Shown: piece after piece, positions 1 through 12,496 of the stretch
Position numbering within the stretch: position 1 is the first letter of the stretch
Layout: every line of letters begins with the position of its first letter
Source: Anoplopoma fimbria
Lineage: Eukaryota > Chordata > Actinopteri > Perciformes > Anoplopomatidae
Direction: 5' to 3'
Assembly: GCF_027596085.1 (NCBI RefSeq)
Contig: NW_026553227.1
Span: 1 to 64,000, forward strand
Length of the DNA: 64,000 bases
Translations under genes and position numbers: made by a program
The notes under the pieces: generated by a model
Database searches by the model: none
Told to the model about the DNA's origin: nothing
What the model saw: the letters and a program-made list of their open reading frames with translations, nothing else

Positions 1-1075
1 GGGGAAATACTTGGCACATGAGAAAAAAGGCTGCAGAGCAAAACAGTAAATACACAGACAAAAAAGAGAGAGAGTCATTGTTACCGCCTCTTTGACTTTG
101 TTCTTAGAAATGTAAACTATAACTCAACACATGAAGCTTCTGCTCCACCTCTGAGTATTGATGTCTGCAGTTAAATATCAAAGTCAAACTCTCCTGTGTT
201 GATATCCAGCTGAACTCACAGTGGGAGGCTCAACTGCAGCACAGCAATGAACAAAATGCCAGTTTGTGTCATGTGGAGATTAGTTCATATCCACAGAGGG
301 TTTAAACAGATACAGTTTCTCTGTTATTTAGGGAATTCATAAAAGTCAAGCCCATAGTGCTTTTGGCATTTCTGCTTATTTGCACAACAGATTCATGAAA
401 TATTTGTGGAGGAGAGTTTTGAAACATAACACAGCATTGCAGCGTGCATAAAGAGCAGGTTACATGATTCAGGAAATAAACTCTGCTTTATATTCAAATA
501 CCAAACTGAGGAACCATTGTAAATGATTTGTGTTCACTGTGCTATGACACAAGTTCTTCCTTTCCAGCCTTGTAATAAAGACTCTGTGGGACTTTATGGT
601 CTCTTGTGGATTTGTTTTGTTTATACGTAGAAACATAGAGGCAGCAGGTTGAGATGGAGATGAACTGGACCCTCAACACTTCTTCAATCTGTTCAAATGA
701 GAAGTGCATCAAAAGTATACAGCAAATAAAGAAGAGCCGCATTTACAACAACATTGAATCTATACCTGACCGACAAACCAAAACAAACAAACCAAAAGAA
801 AAATACATTCTGACCCAGTCACAAAGCTAGAGTAACTGAAACTACAAGCTCCAGGTCAGGTGCTAGATGCCCCCAAAACATTACAATCTGTATGATTATT
901 CATTCTGGATGTGCATGTGATGGAATACCATTGAATCCCTCCTGAAGTCTTTTCTTCACGTGTTCCTGTGAGGCTGAATCTCTGACAGATAAAAGATGTC
1001 TGACTCACTGGAGCTCAGTCTCTACAACACTTCATCTGTTTAAAGCTGCAGCCAGGAGAGGAAGACAAGGACTCT
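1..1075. other. Non-coding stretch, no gene seen
   Basis: AT-rich single-copy-looking DNA. I see no recognisable exon, RNA gene or mobile element. The only open frame of note is a 66-codon minus-strand frame, which has no recognisable domain and is best read as chance. Confidence 0.5.
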
Positions 1076-1079
1076 GTTA

Positions 1080-1285
1080 TCACTGATGCTGCTTTACTCT
1101 CCTTCAGTGTTGGACTGTGTGTGTTGACTTCCAGCCAGCCAGAGTCTGACCTATGAAATATGCAACAGCCAGAAACACATCACAGGGTCAAAGGTTTGAA
1201 TCCAGCTGGGTAACTGAACAGATGGTTGTCTGGCTGCATTACACAGTGGACATAAATGAAGGGGGAACCTGGATGTCCAGATCTG
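1080..1285 (+). repeat. Module C, copy 1
   Basis: This segment aligns by eye with 19500-19725 in the same orientation. Shared landmarks in order are an ATGAAA(T)ATGCAACAGCCAGAA-like block, CAGCTGGGT, ACAGATGG(T/C)TGTCTGGC, a GTGGACATA-like block and a final ATCCAG/TCTGATCTCC-like block. The match is diverged, with many substitutions and small indels. No shared open frame is evident, so it looks like a duplicated non-coding segment. Whether it belongs to a known repeat family cannot be judged without a repeat library. Confidence 0.65.
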
Positions 1286-1299
1286 GGAGCTAAAACATA

Positions 1300-2120
1300 T
1301 TATTTGGGAGATGTAAAAGGATAAATGAATGCACATTCTCCCTGCAGGTTATTTCCTCCACTGAGTTGCCTTTCATAAAGCCTCTCAGCTGGCCTTGTTA
1401 GAGGATGACAGAGTGGAGCAGTGAGCTACTGTACCTGTGTGACTACAGTGATACTCTGAACACTTACTGAGGGAAATAAGTAGCAGGGTGGATTATTAAC
1501 ATGAAAGACACTTCAGCTCAGTCAAGGTAATAAATGTAAATGTTGGATGGATGAGACGCTGATCGTGGGCCGCTAAACACTCTCTTCCAATAGGACCAGT
1601 GCTGGAAGAAGACAACATTAATAGTGTTGATCTTGGTTGAATCATTGTTGACATTGAACCAGCTGTTGTTCACACAGATGTCGGCCTCCACAGCATGAAG
1701 CTCTCCATGTGGACCTGGCAGTCAGCTACTAGACTCACATGTCAGTATGTTCCATTCAGCAGCAGTGGATCTTTCTCTGAGTTTACTGAGAAGCAGATGA
1801 AGACCATGATGACTGACGGCAGATGGAGCTTGTTAACACTCATTTCACTGCTGCATACTCCCTCTACACACTGCTCTCTGACTGATCTGAAATCAGCAGA
1901 TTTCAGTGAGCCATGTTGTCACATATTGGACTGACAGCTACAGTGTGTGTCAGGATTCAAACTAGATCAGAGAGGCTTTAACTCCTCTAGCTGACAAGTT
2001 GGTCCCTTCTGTTTCCAGCAGACCTGATGCTGAGTTTGTAATGAAAGTGATTTCCTGATAACGTCCAACAGAGCAGCTGATCGATCACTGTGGTTCTTTT
2101 GTTACCACTCCATTACCACC
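1300..2120. other. Non-coding stretch, no gene seen
   Basis: A 79-codon plus-strand open frame (1695-1934) has no recognisable similarity. A short stretch around 1970-2030 (AACTCCTCTAGCTGACAAG and following) weakly resembles the 5' part of module B, but the match is too weak to call. Confidence 0.45.
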
Positions 2121-2124
2121 ACAC

Positions 2125-2260
2125 CTTTTTGGGTTGAGCTATTTCCAGTCTGCAGAGCTTTATTAATGCTGACATTCAACTACTAAAGCAGACAGGAAGC
2201 AATGAATCATTGAACCAGAAGTGTTTCCCTCTCTTCATCACCTTCACTTTATCTTCTCTT
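2125..2260 (+). repeat. Module I, copy 1
   Basis: It aligns with 5845-5960 in the same orientation. Both copies carry CAGTCTGCAGAGC followed by a T/A-rich spacer, GCTGACATT, AACTAC/AATTAC and an AAG(C/T)AGACAG(G/A)AAG block. The two copies are only about 3.7 kb apart, so this pair does not follow the ~9 kb spacing seen for most other modules. Confidence 0.55.
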
Positions 2261-2269
2261 GTGTTGTTT

Positions 2270-3825
2270 TCCAGAGGATCTCTTTGTCCTCTTATCGTTT
2301 CCTTTAACAATAATTAGTTTAACTTGAGATTGCACAAAGGGGTTGTTGTGAACTTTATTCTCCAGTTGATTTTGTAAAAGTGGACATTTCTGTCTCAGAT
2401 CACAGACTGAATGCCATTTGGTTTCAGTTAATGTCGTCTGATTCTCCCAGAGTCTAGTCAGTGCTCTGTGCTGTTCTATCAATATTAAAGACTGATCGAA
2501 GGTCAGCTCTCAACCTTTCAAACAAACTACAAACTCTCCTCCCCTCCACACTGACACACTTCTCACTTTATCTCCCATTGACCAACATTCATTCAATATC
2601 CTCATCTGCTAGTTGGTGCACTAGTTCAAAGTCAGTAAAACTGGGTTAATAGCTCTGGTCATCCTGCCCATGAACATACAAACATGGAGACAAAATAAAA
2701 TGAATATATAAATCACAAGCTGTGGCCTCAGAAACACTTGATATAAACTCTTAAATGCTTTTTGTTGGAGAGTAACTAATGATGTGAGGGTAAAGGTTAC
2801 TACTGGTTGGTTGGACTGCCTGTACAGTGGACTTGAGGGAGAACATGACCCTCCTGCATGTCACATCCTCCATGTGAGGCTCATTGCTGCCTGGTTTAAA
2901 GAAGGCGACCCCAGTTTCACAAAGGTGACATGTCTGCCTGCAGGTTTCCTCAGGCCAACAGTGAAGTAGGCAGTGACAGAGACTGTGGTGCAGAGAGCTT
3001 TATTACTTCCTCCAGCCCTCCTGAAACTCACTCTCTCATCCATCACAGCCATTCTGCTGCAGTGTTTTGTGGTAAACGGTAAAAGTAAACATGAAAGGTC
3101 AGACTGCCATTCTGGTCATTAGTTTAGAGAGAGTAAGCAACAGTTAGAGGGTCACTGTGATGTCACATGTCTGTGTGCTTCTCCATATGTAACACAGCAT
3201 TAAGCCATCATTAAGGTGCTTCAGAAACAGGAGAAAGAGGTTCACAATTGCCCTTTGATGAGAAAAAGAGAAGAAGAAGAACTGTTTAAAATCCATAACC
3301 AGGTAATTAATTATCTATTGACAGTGATGCTGCTGTGCTGCTTTCAGGTGACTCTGCATGTATCGTATTATAGATGTCCAGAGCTGAGCTGCTAGTGATT
3401 CTCTGAACATTGTTAGCAAATAAAGAACAGTGAAGCACAAACACACTGAGGCCTCTTGGTTATTCTCCATTCAGTGGACTGCAGCAGGACTGTCAGGGTA
3501 CACTGCACAGGAAACAGCTCCTGGCTGCTGAGGACAGAGGATGGGACGTCCAGAAGGGTTTCAATCTGATCTCAGTATCTAGGATCCAACCAATCATCTT
3601 CTAACCACTTATCTGTAGACTGGATCTCTTCCAGCTCCTCCTGGGGGATCCTTGAGTTCTCCAGTGTAAGATGGGAGATGAAGTGTCTTGGCTCTACCTC
3701 AACAACTCCTACCAGTCAGTTGTGCATTGAACACCTCCAAAGGAAAAACAATCTGCAGGTTTAGTTCAACATGTGAGCTGATATTAGTGATTCCACTGAT
3801 GCATTAGTGGTGCAGCATTAAAACA
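2270..3825. other. Non-coding stretch, no gene seen
   Basis: No exon, RNA or repeat recognised. Short open frames at 2249-2482 (-), 2461-2649 (+), 2784-2969 (+) and 2861-3052 (-) overlap one another on opposite strands and have no recognisable protein signature. Confidence 0.45.
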
Positions 3826-3829
3826 CTTT

Positions 3830-4045
3830 CCTGTGACTCAGCTGGATCCCTCCTTGCTTAACTCCACCCACGTGTTATTCAATACACATCCTATAAGTGA
3901 ATGTTATAATGGAGTCAATAAACAGCTTGTGATTGGATGAGCGGCCTTTTAAGCCTGTTGATTAGATGATTATCGAGTGATTGTCCCCAATCTCCTGGTG
4001 TCATCAGACACAATTAATAACCGCTGTAATGAAATAATTGAGTGT
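3830..4045 (+). repeat. Module Z, copy 1 (candidate duplicated conserved element)
   Basis: It aligns with 29190-29410 in the same orientation. Shared blocks in order are TTATTCA..ACA, ATAATGGAGTCA, CAGC(T/A)TG, ATTGG(A/G)TG, GGCC/GCCTT, TTGATTAGA, ATTATC, TGATT, CCAATC/CACAATC and CCTGGT(G/T)TCATC. The similarity is dense for such old copies, and neither copy has a shared open frame. It could be a duplicated regulatory element or simply a better preserved part of the duplicated unit. Confidence 0.65.
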
Positions 4046-4049
4046 GTGT

Positions 4050-5840
4050 GTGAGTGTGTGGATGATGAAACATCATGATGATGAATCTCTAAGTCTGATA
4101 TTTGATTCATGGTGTGACACTGATCAGCATTAACTCAACATGATTTGTATCTAAATGAGGCCGATATGTTAAACATGAGTCTTCTACAACAACTGTCCCC
4201 TACAGTGAAACACCAACACAAACTGCAGCTTCTAGTAAAGTCACACATCTCTACACAGTCACAAGAAAACTGATTATATCCCAAATACATAAGAAATATA
4301 AGAAACAATAATAAACAGCCTTGTTTTCAGCTGACCATGAAGGGAATATCAGCACATCTTCAATTAATTACTAATAAGAACAACAAGGAGTCTCTGCATC
4401 TTTTTTGACATCTCTGCTCAAATATTCATAACTTTCACCATGTTTGTGTCACTGAAACATCAAAACCAAAACACAATGTTTAAAATGAAAACACAATATA
4501 CTGTAAATAGCTGTGCTGGTGTATTATTAGCTGAGACGTTTGCAGCAGAAACATAATTCTATTCATCAAAGTGAAAGTGTCAGTGAGGGTTTCATTTTCT
4601 TTCTAACAGCTGAGGGCTCTACCTCATCTAAACACTCCAACACAGCCTTCAAAACATCTCATTAGTGCTTTGGGACTGTGTGACTCATTAAGGGAGATGT
4701 GATGACATTAAGGATCCAATGAAAACAGAGCTCACTGACGACCAGTCTCCCCCTCGCTGTCTCCCTGTCTCTGTGTCTCTCACTGTGAACTCAAGAAGTA
4801 AACAAATCACTCATTAAAACTACAAAGTTTAATTTGTCCTAATTAATTGGTTGAGTCTTCTAGAAAAGGGCATCCATGTTACCCTGATGAACAGTGGAAT
4901 GTCAGACTACAAGCTTCAGTCAGGTTGGGGAGCAGCAGTGAAACAACTGCAGAGTTCTTAACAATTACACTGTGAGACATGTGCTATCAAATCAACTGTC
5001 TTTTTTATATTCTTGAACACACCCTCACCATAAAACTGTTAATAATCACAATAACTGTTAATTACGATATCAGAGAATCCACATAAATATATAAATAAAG
5101 AAAATTATCATAAAAATGTAAAACAAAGCAGACAAACAATCACAAAGAGCTATTCAATTATCCTGCCTGCTCTAATATGACCTTAGCTAACCTCATTTTT
5201 TCTCACAAAGTCAATGTTCAGCATGTTATGTTGTTTTCTTAGACAAATCATTCCAATGGAAACACATAAAAAAGCCAGCAGAAGAAAGATGGTAGAAATC
5301 CACCATTCCAGAGAGAGATGGGAGCGTCTGCAGACTGAGAACCAACGAGTGGAAACATTTAAACAATTCACTGAGAGTCACATGATGAGAGCTGGTGACA
5401 GGAATCATAACTGTTGAGCTCTGATTTGTTCACTGCTGACCAGTGAGAAAGCTGAATTCCATCAGATAATAATCATGTTTCCATGACAATAACATGTCAT
5501 AAACTTGAACATGAACTAAAGAATAAAAGGTCAGTTGTGCAATGAAGAGGATATACTGTCTGATTCATCTCTATCCAGCCTCTCTGCTAATCTAAATAGT
5601 CATGAACAGAATCAGTCAATACTGATCCCAAACAATAAAATAACTCATTCCTGCAGAACCTTGAATTAAACTTAATGTATAATAAATACAAGTTTAATAG
5701 TGAGAATAAAAACACTTGAACTCCACAAATTGACTAAATGAGAACTTCTGATTGTAGCATTGACTCTGAAGACCTGATGTTGTTTTCTCACTCAGCTGAC
5801 TTTTGCTTTGAGTCCAGCTGGTGTTGCAGCAGTTCATTTA
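4050..5840. other. Non-coding stretch, no gene seen
   Basis: AT-rich DNA with a short GT-rich stretch near 4040-4060. Open frames around 5183-5417 lie on both strands over the same bases, which is typical of chance frames. No repeat family or RNA recognised. Confidence 0.45.
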
Positions 5841-5844
5841 GAGC

Positions 5845-5960
5845 TGATGTACTTACAGTCTGCAGAGCATCATAACTTACTGCTGACATTTAATTACAGA
5901 AGTAGACAGAAGAGAACTCATGCAAACAAACAGTTTTCCTCTGACTGACTGTCTTTTCTC
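5845..5960 (+). repeat. Module I, copy 2
   Basis: Second copy of the module at 2125-2260, sharing CAGTCTGCAGAGCAT, GCTGACATTTAATTAC and AGTAGACAGAAG. Upstream sequence back to about 5760 may also align weakly with 2040-2120. Confidence 0.55.
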
Positions 5961-5999
5961 TGCCTGTTTCTCATCAGCATGTCTTGTCTTTGTCTCTCC

Positions 6000-8050
6000 T
6001 CTCTTACTCTCTCGTCACTCTTGGATGATTCCGACAAGTTGAATCAATGCAAAATAACATTGTGCTATAAATCAGACCATTAGATTTAAAAATAAAATAT
6101 TAAACAGTTTTAGACAAGTGGCATCTGCACATGTACACACTCAAACACTCATACTCATATAAAGACACCTAACCAGCCACTGAGATAATTAGGGGACATA
6201 CAGGAGTACAACGTTGTGATCATGTTGTTGATGGTGGTGGCATTAAACTAACACTCATTCACTAATCAGTTATGACAGGAAGAAATCACAGACTGAAAAC
6301 ACTGATCAATAGTAAAAAAAGAAACTTGGGTGCTGAGATTTTTTCCATTACATTCTGTGTCCATGATCATTTCTTTTTCTTTTTTACTTTCTTAACACAT
6401 GAGACCTCACAGGTAGAATGTGTGGGAATTCCATGTCTGGTTTCAAATTTCATTTGTATTTGAGACTCAGAGGAGAGTGATTTCATTATAATGTGCCAGC
6501 GGCAAAGAAAAGGCAGAAACAACACAAAGGTTTAGTGTGCTCATCATATAAATATGATGGAAAATAAAGTTTGCTGTATCAATCAGAGAAATGAATCAAT
6601 GCGGTGTAAATGTACTGCTTTACATTAATGATACACATGTAAAATATGTGCGTTTGTTATCCTTAGACTGGAAAGACTTTACATGCCCCTCAGTAATCGG
6701 CAGCATGAACCCACCTCATTCATTTACATACAGAGGGATCAGTACGCAAAAAGCTCATGAAATCTGTTCTGACTCATGGCTCCATGCAACAGATTTCATA
6801 CGTCGATCAGAGAAATGTTCCTCAGACAACTGTTGGCAACGAGTAATTCAGTTGTGGGAAATAACAGTTTTAATATATTCGAGAAAAAAATTGTTAACAT
6901 TATTTTCTTTTCTTTCTTGTTTTATCAATACTAAAATCAGACATTTGACATGCTATTTATTTATGTCTACCCTCAAATCTGCCATTCGCTTTACTTTAGA
7001 TTTGAAATATAATTTTATTTAAACATCCCAGCTTCTTTCCATGGATTCAAGAAAGTCAGATGTCAAATCAGATGAACACTAAAAAATAAAAATAAAAATA
7101 AATTCTGCATAAAGTCTAATTGTGTTTTAAACAGACTCAGAGAAACTCCTGAGGGACAAATATGTATCAGTCAGTGTTCATTTATGAAAAAAAAGGCTCA
7201 CTCATCAAAAGGTTATTACATTTTCTGTTCGCCTGCACACACAATACTGTGAATATTAGAAAGCACTATTTATAATTCAATCAGAGCAGAATGTACCGCC
7301 ATCAATCATCTGCTTTAATTCAAACTTTTTACTCAGTGATGCTGTCGGCTTGAAAAGAACATTTATTCTCAAACTGCTGACGTCTGTGGACACAATGACA
7401 ATGTTAAAACAGAGAGCAGCAGTTTGATCAGTCAGTCAGTCACACAGTTTATGAACTAACCTCCAGGTTAACCTGTTCTGACCTCATCACTTATTTTACA
7501 CTTCTGTTAATTATGCTATTGTCACTGTAAGACATGGAGTCACTCCCCAATGTGAGCACATGGAGAGAAACATCATTTGTAGTTTTCTGATGTCACAGAC
7601 GCTTAACACTGTTACAACCCCGATCATACTCTAATCTCATTAATGAGCTCTGTTTGCCCTCTCCACCCTTTTACTGACATATTTCCCAGAGGCAGGATTA
7701 AATGTCTGTATTATTCTACAGAGCTGTTTGTAACCAAACACAATAACAGTGAGAGATTAATATGAATTAATTTAAATTTATTTGCATCTTTTGAGCAAAA
7801 CCCATTAATGGTTTTACTTTACTTCCCTCACATCTTATCTGTAGTCATTAAATTAACTACACTAATTATTATATCCCATCTGCGCAAACAGATTAGAAAC
7901 ATATATATATTAAATGATTGATGAATGATTTTGATTAAGATAAGATTAAAGGAAGAAAAATGGATTTTCATTTAAATTTGCCCATCTGGAAATATAATCT
8001 ACATATAAATTCAACATGTATGATTACAAATACATTTTATGATCAGCTAT
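6000..8050. other. AT-rich non-coding stretch
   Basis: One of the most AT-rich parts of the window, with many TAATTA, AATAAA and homopolymer stretches, and little resemblance to the modules elsewhere. It contains the longest open frame of the window (6591-7022), listed separately. No mobile element recognised. Confidence 0.5.
6591..7022 (+). other. Unassigned 143-codon open reading frame
   Basis: This is the longest ATG-to-stop frame in the window. The predicted protein begins MNQCGVNVLLYIND and has a basic, hydrophobic C-terminal half (LLTLFSFLSCFINTK). I recognise no domain, no signal peptide and no repeat. CpG dinucleotides look somewhat more frequent here than in neighbouring sequence (about nine by eye), which could mean a younger insertion or real constraint. 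With no Kozak-type start context, promoter or known homologue, chance remains the leading explanation. A fish-specific orphan exon or a decayed transposon gene fragment is possible. Confidence 0.12.
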
Positions 8051-9060
8051 AAGATAAAATGTAAAGATATTAGAGGGATGGACACTGAGGAGACACATCA
8101 TCTCTCTGGTTGACCAAGAGAGGAGACACTGACTTCACAGTGTCTCACAGTTCACCTCATGTGAGGATGTGGTCTTCATTTAGACTGAGGACTGCAGGGA
8201 CCTGGTCTACATAAGATCCAGTTCATTATATTAGGAGGGCTCCGCTGTATTCAAGTGAAACCATGTAAGTCCAAACTGCAAATACACCTAAGGGCCCCAC
8301 AGAGTCTGAAGGCTCCCTTAATGGAGGTAAAAGTCAATCTAATTTCTATTATCAGCTAGTTAAATGTTCATTTTCTCCATTATGAACGGTCATCAGCTCA
8401 CCACCTGCTGGGCTTCAGAGTCTATCAGTGATCTAATGAGATCAGACAGGTGTGAAGACATGCAGGACAGAAACAGCTCTGCTCCTCTATAAACAGACAG
8501 ATGTGAAGGAACTGGTGCAGACAAGGAGTCCTGCATTATGTCATGTTTGAATACATGTGAATATGTTAATGTTCACTGACCTCCTCACACGTGTGTTTTC
8601 GTTATTCATCAGAAACATACTTGTTTGATCCCTCTGACTTCATTTGTATAAAAGACTAAATGAAGAACAGATACAGAGAACCATGAAGTCACTAACCACA
8701 GACAATAAACTCAATTATTTTTGATTAAAACATTCATTAGAGCATTTCTGTTTGAATAAAAAACCTCTGTGTTTTAAAGTAACACGCTGTAAAATGTCAG
8801 TGAATGTCTTCCTGTTATGTCACCATGAACCTGTGGTGTGAAATCTTCACACAGTGTGAGATCTATTTGTCTCTGAGAAGTTTTATTTTACCTGCAAAGT
8901 GTTAGATTTCACATTTACCTAACTGTGAAACATTCACACAGAGGATCATATATTATGAGCATGAGATATTATCTAATAAGGGTTTTGGTTTCCTCAGGTA
9001 GCTCCAGTACAGAGAGGCTCTGATGGTTCATTCTGATTCATTGAATGATGAAACTAAGCT
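8050..9060. other. Non-coding stretch, no gene seen
   Basis: No exon, RNA or repeat recognised. Composition is ordinary for the window. Confidence 0.45.
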
Positions 9061-9074
9061 CTTCTTAAATATTT

Positions 9075-9150
9075 ACATTGTATTTGGAGGTTTCAGTAAG
9101 AGAGACGGCTCATTGTGGACTGTGAGGTAAAGTCATGTGCACACTCATTC
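9075..9150 (+). repeat. Module N, copy 1
   Basis: A short segment aligning with 20325-20405 in the same orientation. Shared blocks are GGAGGTTT(C/T)AGT, a purine-rich GAGAGA stretch, then ATTGTGGACTG/ATTATGGACTG. It is short, so the call is less certain than for the longer modules. Confidence 0.45.
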
Positions 9151-9154
9151 AACA

Positions 9155-12100
9155 GTACCATGACTCATCACCTTTTCCTAAAACTGAAACTCTAATTCAG
9201 TAGCTGAGTCCATTTTTGTCCACTTTGCATCAGCACCAACAATGAACTCTGTCACAGCAGAGACGACACTCACACCTCCTTTTAGACACAGTAACAGAGA
9301 GGAACACACACACACAGATGAAGCTGAGTAAACACAAACACTCTCTGTGTGTGTCGGTAACCTACAGATCTGGACAACCATGACATTTAAATTTCATTGG
9401 ACCGATGTCTCAGTGCAGAGACACATTTAGTCAGAGTGTTGAACTGTGTAGGAGGCTGTTGTTGCTGCTGGACTCACAGATGTCAACAGAGCAGAAATAA
9501 ATTGGATTGGTGTTTAATTTCACACAGAGAGAGCCAGATATCACTGATGGAGACCATTCTTCACAACAGCAGAGTGAGAGAGAATACAGAGACCAGTCTG
9601 TACTGAATGTCAACATGTGGAATGTAAGTATATCACTTATTATCTATCCACACATGTAAGTATATTTAATACAGTAAGAGTTTGAACTTTTAATTTGTTC
9701 TTGCTGGACATCTGGACACATTTTCCATGAGTCATTTAAATGAATAAAATCTGCCTTCTCATACAGTATTTCTCACATGTAACGGTTATGAGTGTCATCA
9801 TATCATACAACACAGTGTAAACTGGAGACTGATGGCAGCAGAGGATGTCTGACACAGTGTTGTTCTGCACACTGCATGGTCTACATGTTATTGATTAAAA
9901 CAAGATATTTTCTCTAGCTTTGGGGTCAAAACATGTTTTCTTTTATAAGAAGATCACTTTTACAGCTGTGGGGTCGAAACAAGGTTTTCTTGTCTAAAGC
10001 AGGATTTTCAAACTAATCTGTCTGAAATGAATACTCTGATAATCCACAAACATTAATATTATATTGATTTATCATAAGATGATCATGAATATCCATTATT
10101 TTTCCAGCAGCTCGTCCTTGAGATCCTCCCTACCTTTAGAGTGTAAATATTTCATAATGTATTTTAAACATTAATGTGACTTTTTAATGGGTGCTTTCTC
10201 TCTATTATATGATATATAATATAATAATATGGCTGAAGAGGAAACCTCTGATCACACAAGAACTGAGCTACAGTGAAGTTTCTCATTCAGTGAAGTCAAG
10301 TTCATGTATTTATTTCACATCCTGAAGAGATTTTAGAAACCATCAGATCAACATTTACCAAACCTATCTGACAGCAGCACTGTCAGTTCTTAATGGATAT
10401 CACAGACTCTTGAAGTGCTTTTCTCCTTGTGATAAGAAACATGAGCCTCTGAAAAGTTGCACCAACATAATGCATATTTCAGTGATAAGTATTGCAAAAA
10501 GCATCCATCTAAACGGCAGAATGCAACTGGCCTTTTGGTGTTAAACAGATTGCATTAGCAAGAGTAACTGGTGGCATAATTACCTCTGAGAGACCAGAAG
10601 GGGTTGGATAGAATAATCATAAAAATATCATTCAAATGTATGAAGAGTTTATGAAAAAAAGAAACAAGAAAAAGGTCAGCAATCCTCCAAACTGAAGAAG
10701 CAAATGGAAGATGACAAAGAAAACATGAACTACTATCTTGTCTCTGCTCTTCATGTCATGTTTTCTACAACTAGCACAATGTGACGGTGCCTCCATCCTC
10801 CACACAGAAACCATGATGACGACACAGAGGTCATGTTGAAGTTCACAAACAGTAGAAGAAGAGATTTAACTGAGCATGAGCAAAAGCATTCACATGGCTG
10901 AGTAGATAGATCAAATACTGAGCCAACAACAAAAAGCAAAAAGCATTCCATTATTCACAACACTTTAAGTTAATCATAATGTCTAAAATGTTGGATTATT
11001 CCGGTAAACTGAGCCCAATTGTTTGTGAACTTGATAATGTGGGAAATCTTTATAAGTTGTCCTAGTTACATGGAGGTTAGGGAAAGAGAATAAGGCCACA
11101 GCATTGGAGGATTCTGTTCATATATCTTACTGACAGAAATGGAGGTGAACAACAATCACCAGTGGAACACAACAGCGTTTGTCGTTATCAAAACTAGACC
11201 AAATATGAAGTGTCAGCTATATGTGTCACAGGTGGAGAGGGAATCCAGCTGCCTCTGTCTATCAGCATTGAGCTTTATCCACCTGCCAACATTACGTCAA
11301 CACTCACAGAAGTCTAGAAGTCAGTCTGTGATATTAAAATCATTTAGCTCTCTGAATAAAGAGTAAAAGGCCCACTTATTACCGTGACAACCATGTGATC
11401 ATTCCACCAGATGTGTCAATGAAACCCTCAAATTACCGGCAAATTCCTTTTTCAATTAACATAAATTTGGTCTGTTGTCAAAGTTTAATATATCTGATGC
11501 AGTATGGATTTATCGTTCTCCCCGTTGGAATTGAAGTAGAAATATTCATTTAAAGCCGCTCTAAATACATATAATCCATCAGAGCTTCTAATAAATCTGA
11601 TTTTATCTTCTTATTTCCTTTGGTTCTTTATTTTTCTTCACATATCCTTTTATTTCTTTCCCTGTCCAATCTCTCCACCACTTCTCCTCTGACCATCTCT
11701 TTATCAGGTCTTCAACCGCTACACTGCCCTCTCTGTAAGTAAAATGTGAATTTAGATCAATCACATGTGTACATACACACACACGCTCACGCTCATCTGG
11801 AGTCACAGAGCATCTCATTTCCATTCTACTGAATCCTAAGGATGTGTGATGTGTTTCTATGCTGAATTACCATACAAATAACTTCCACTGCTTATCAAGC
11901 TTTGTTTAAGAAGCCAGAACAAACAGAGCGACAGAGAGAGAAAGACTGTGTGAGAGAGAACACCTCACTGACTTCAGCATGTGTTACTAAAACATATATC
12001 TCATCTAAACTTGACTTATTCTTTTAGACTTTTCCTCTGTGTTATACTTTTATCAATGTTCACATTCCCCTCACAGAGTACCACATCATGTTATTCCTCA

Positions 12101-12399
12101 CACTGATATTAACAGCAGAAGTCCAGCAGCATCCAACAGACTGAGATGCCTTTCTCTAAGTTTTAGAGTGGCTGATTAAAATAAACAGCATGGTTTCAAA
12201 TAACGGTCCACAACTCATATTCAGAGAAGGCAGCAACATATTAAAAGTAAAATATGATACTTTACATACCAGACTCCAAATGAAATCCATCAGAATCATC
12301 AGTCAGAGATAAACTGAACAGAATCATCTTCCCTCATTCTCTATATGTTAGTGAGTCTACAGTTTACTAAGTGTACACTTCTGTGTGATGTGCAGTTTA

Positions 12400-12400
<1 letters not shown>
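9155..12400. other. Non-coding stretch with one local duplication
   Basis: Apart from the 48-bp tandem duplication at 9908-10010 I see nothing definable. Open frames at 9178-9381 (-), 9397-9606 (+), 10632-10951 (-), 11139-11366 (+) and 11603-11824 (-) have no recognisable protein signature. Confidence 0.45.
9908..10010 (+). repeat. 48-bp tandem duplication
   Basis: Two adjacent diverged copies offset by 48 bp. The first carries TGGGGTCAAAACATGTTTTC and the second TGGGGTCGAAACAAGGTTTT, each preceded by an AGCT(T/G) block and followed by TTAAGA/CTAAAG-type sequence. Two units only, so a local slippage or duplication event rather than a satellite. Confidence 0.75.

Positions 12401-12402
<2 letters not shown>

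Positions 12403-12492
<90 letters not shown>
12403..12492 (+). repeat. (GT)45 microsatellite
   Basis: Uninterrupted GT dinucleotide array of 90 bp. Arrays of this length are normally highly polymorphic in fish. It lies five bases upstream of a perfect inverted repeat (12497-12546). Confidence 0.98.
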
Positions 12493-12495
<3 letters not shown>

Positions 12496-12496
12496 C

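Noticed and set aside
218..262. CACAGTG followed about 23 bases later by an A-rich word, resembling a V-gene recombination signal.
   Set aside because: The nonamer position does not match ACAAAAACC and no V exon precedes the heptamer. CACAGTG is common in this DNA.
1184..1196. GGGTCAAAGGTTT within module C1 as a third DR1.
   Set aside because: The second half site is broken (AGGTTT), and the equivalent position in C2 lacks the motif.
10415..10440. GAAGTGCTTTTCTCC resembles the miR-430/miR-17 family seed region.
   Set aside because: No complementary arm forming a hairpin is visible within about 100 bases and the rest of the mature sequence does not match.
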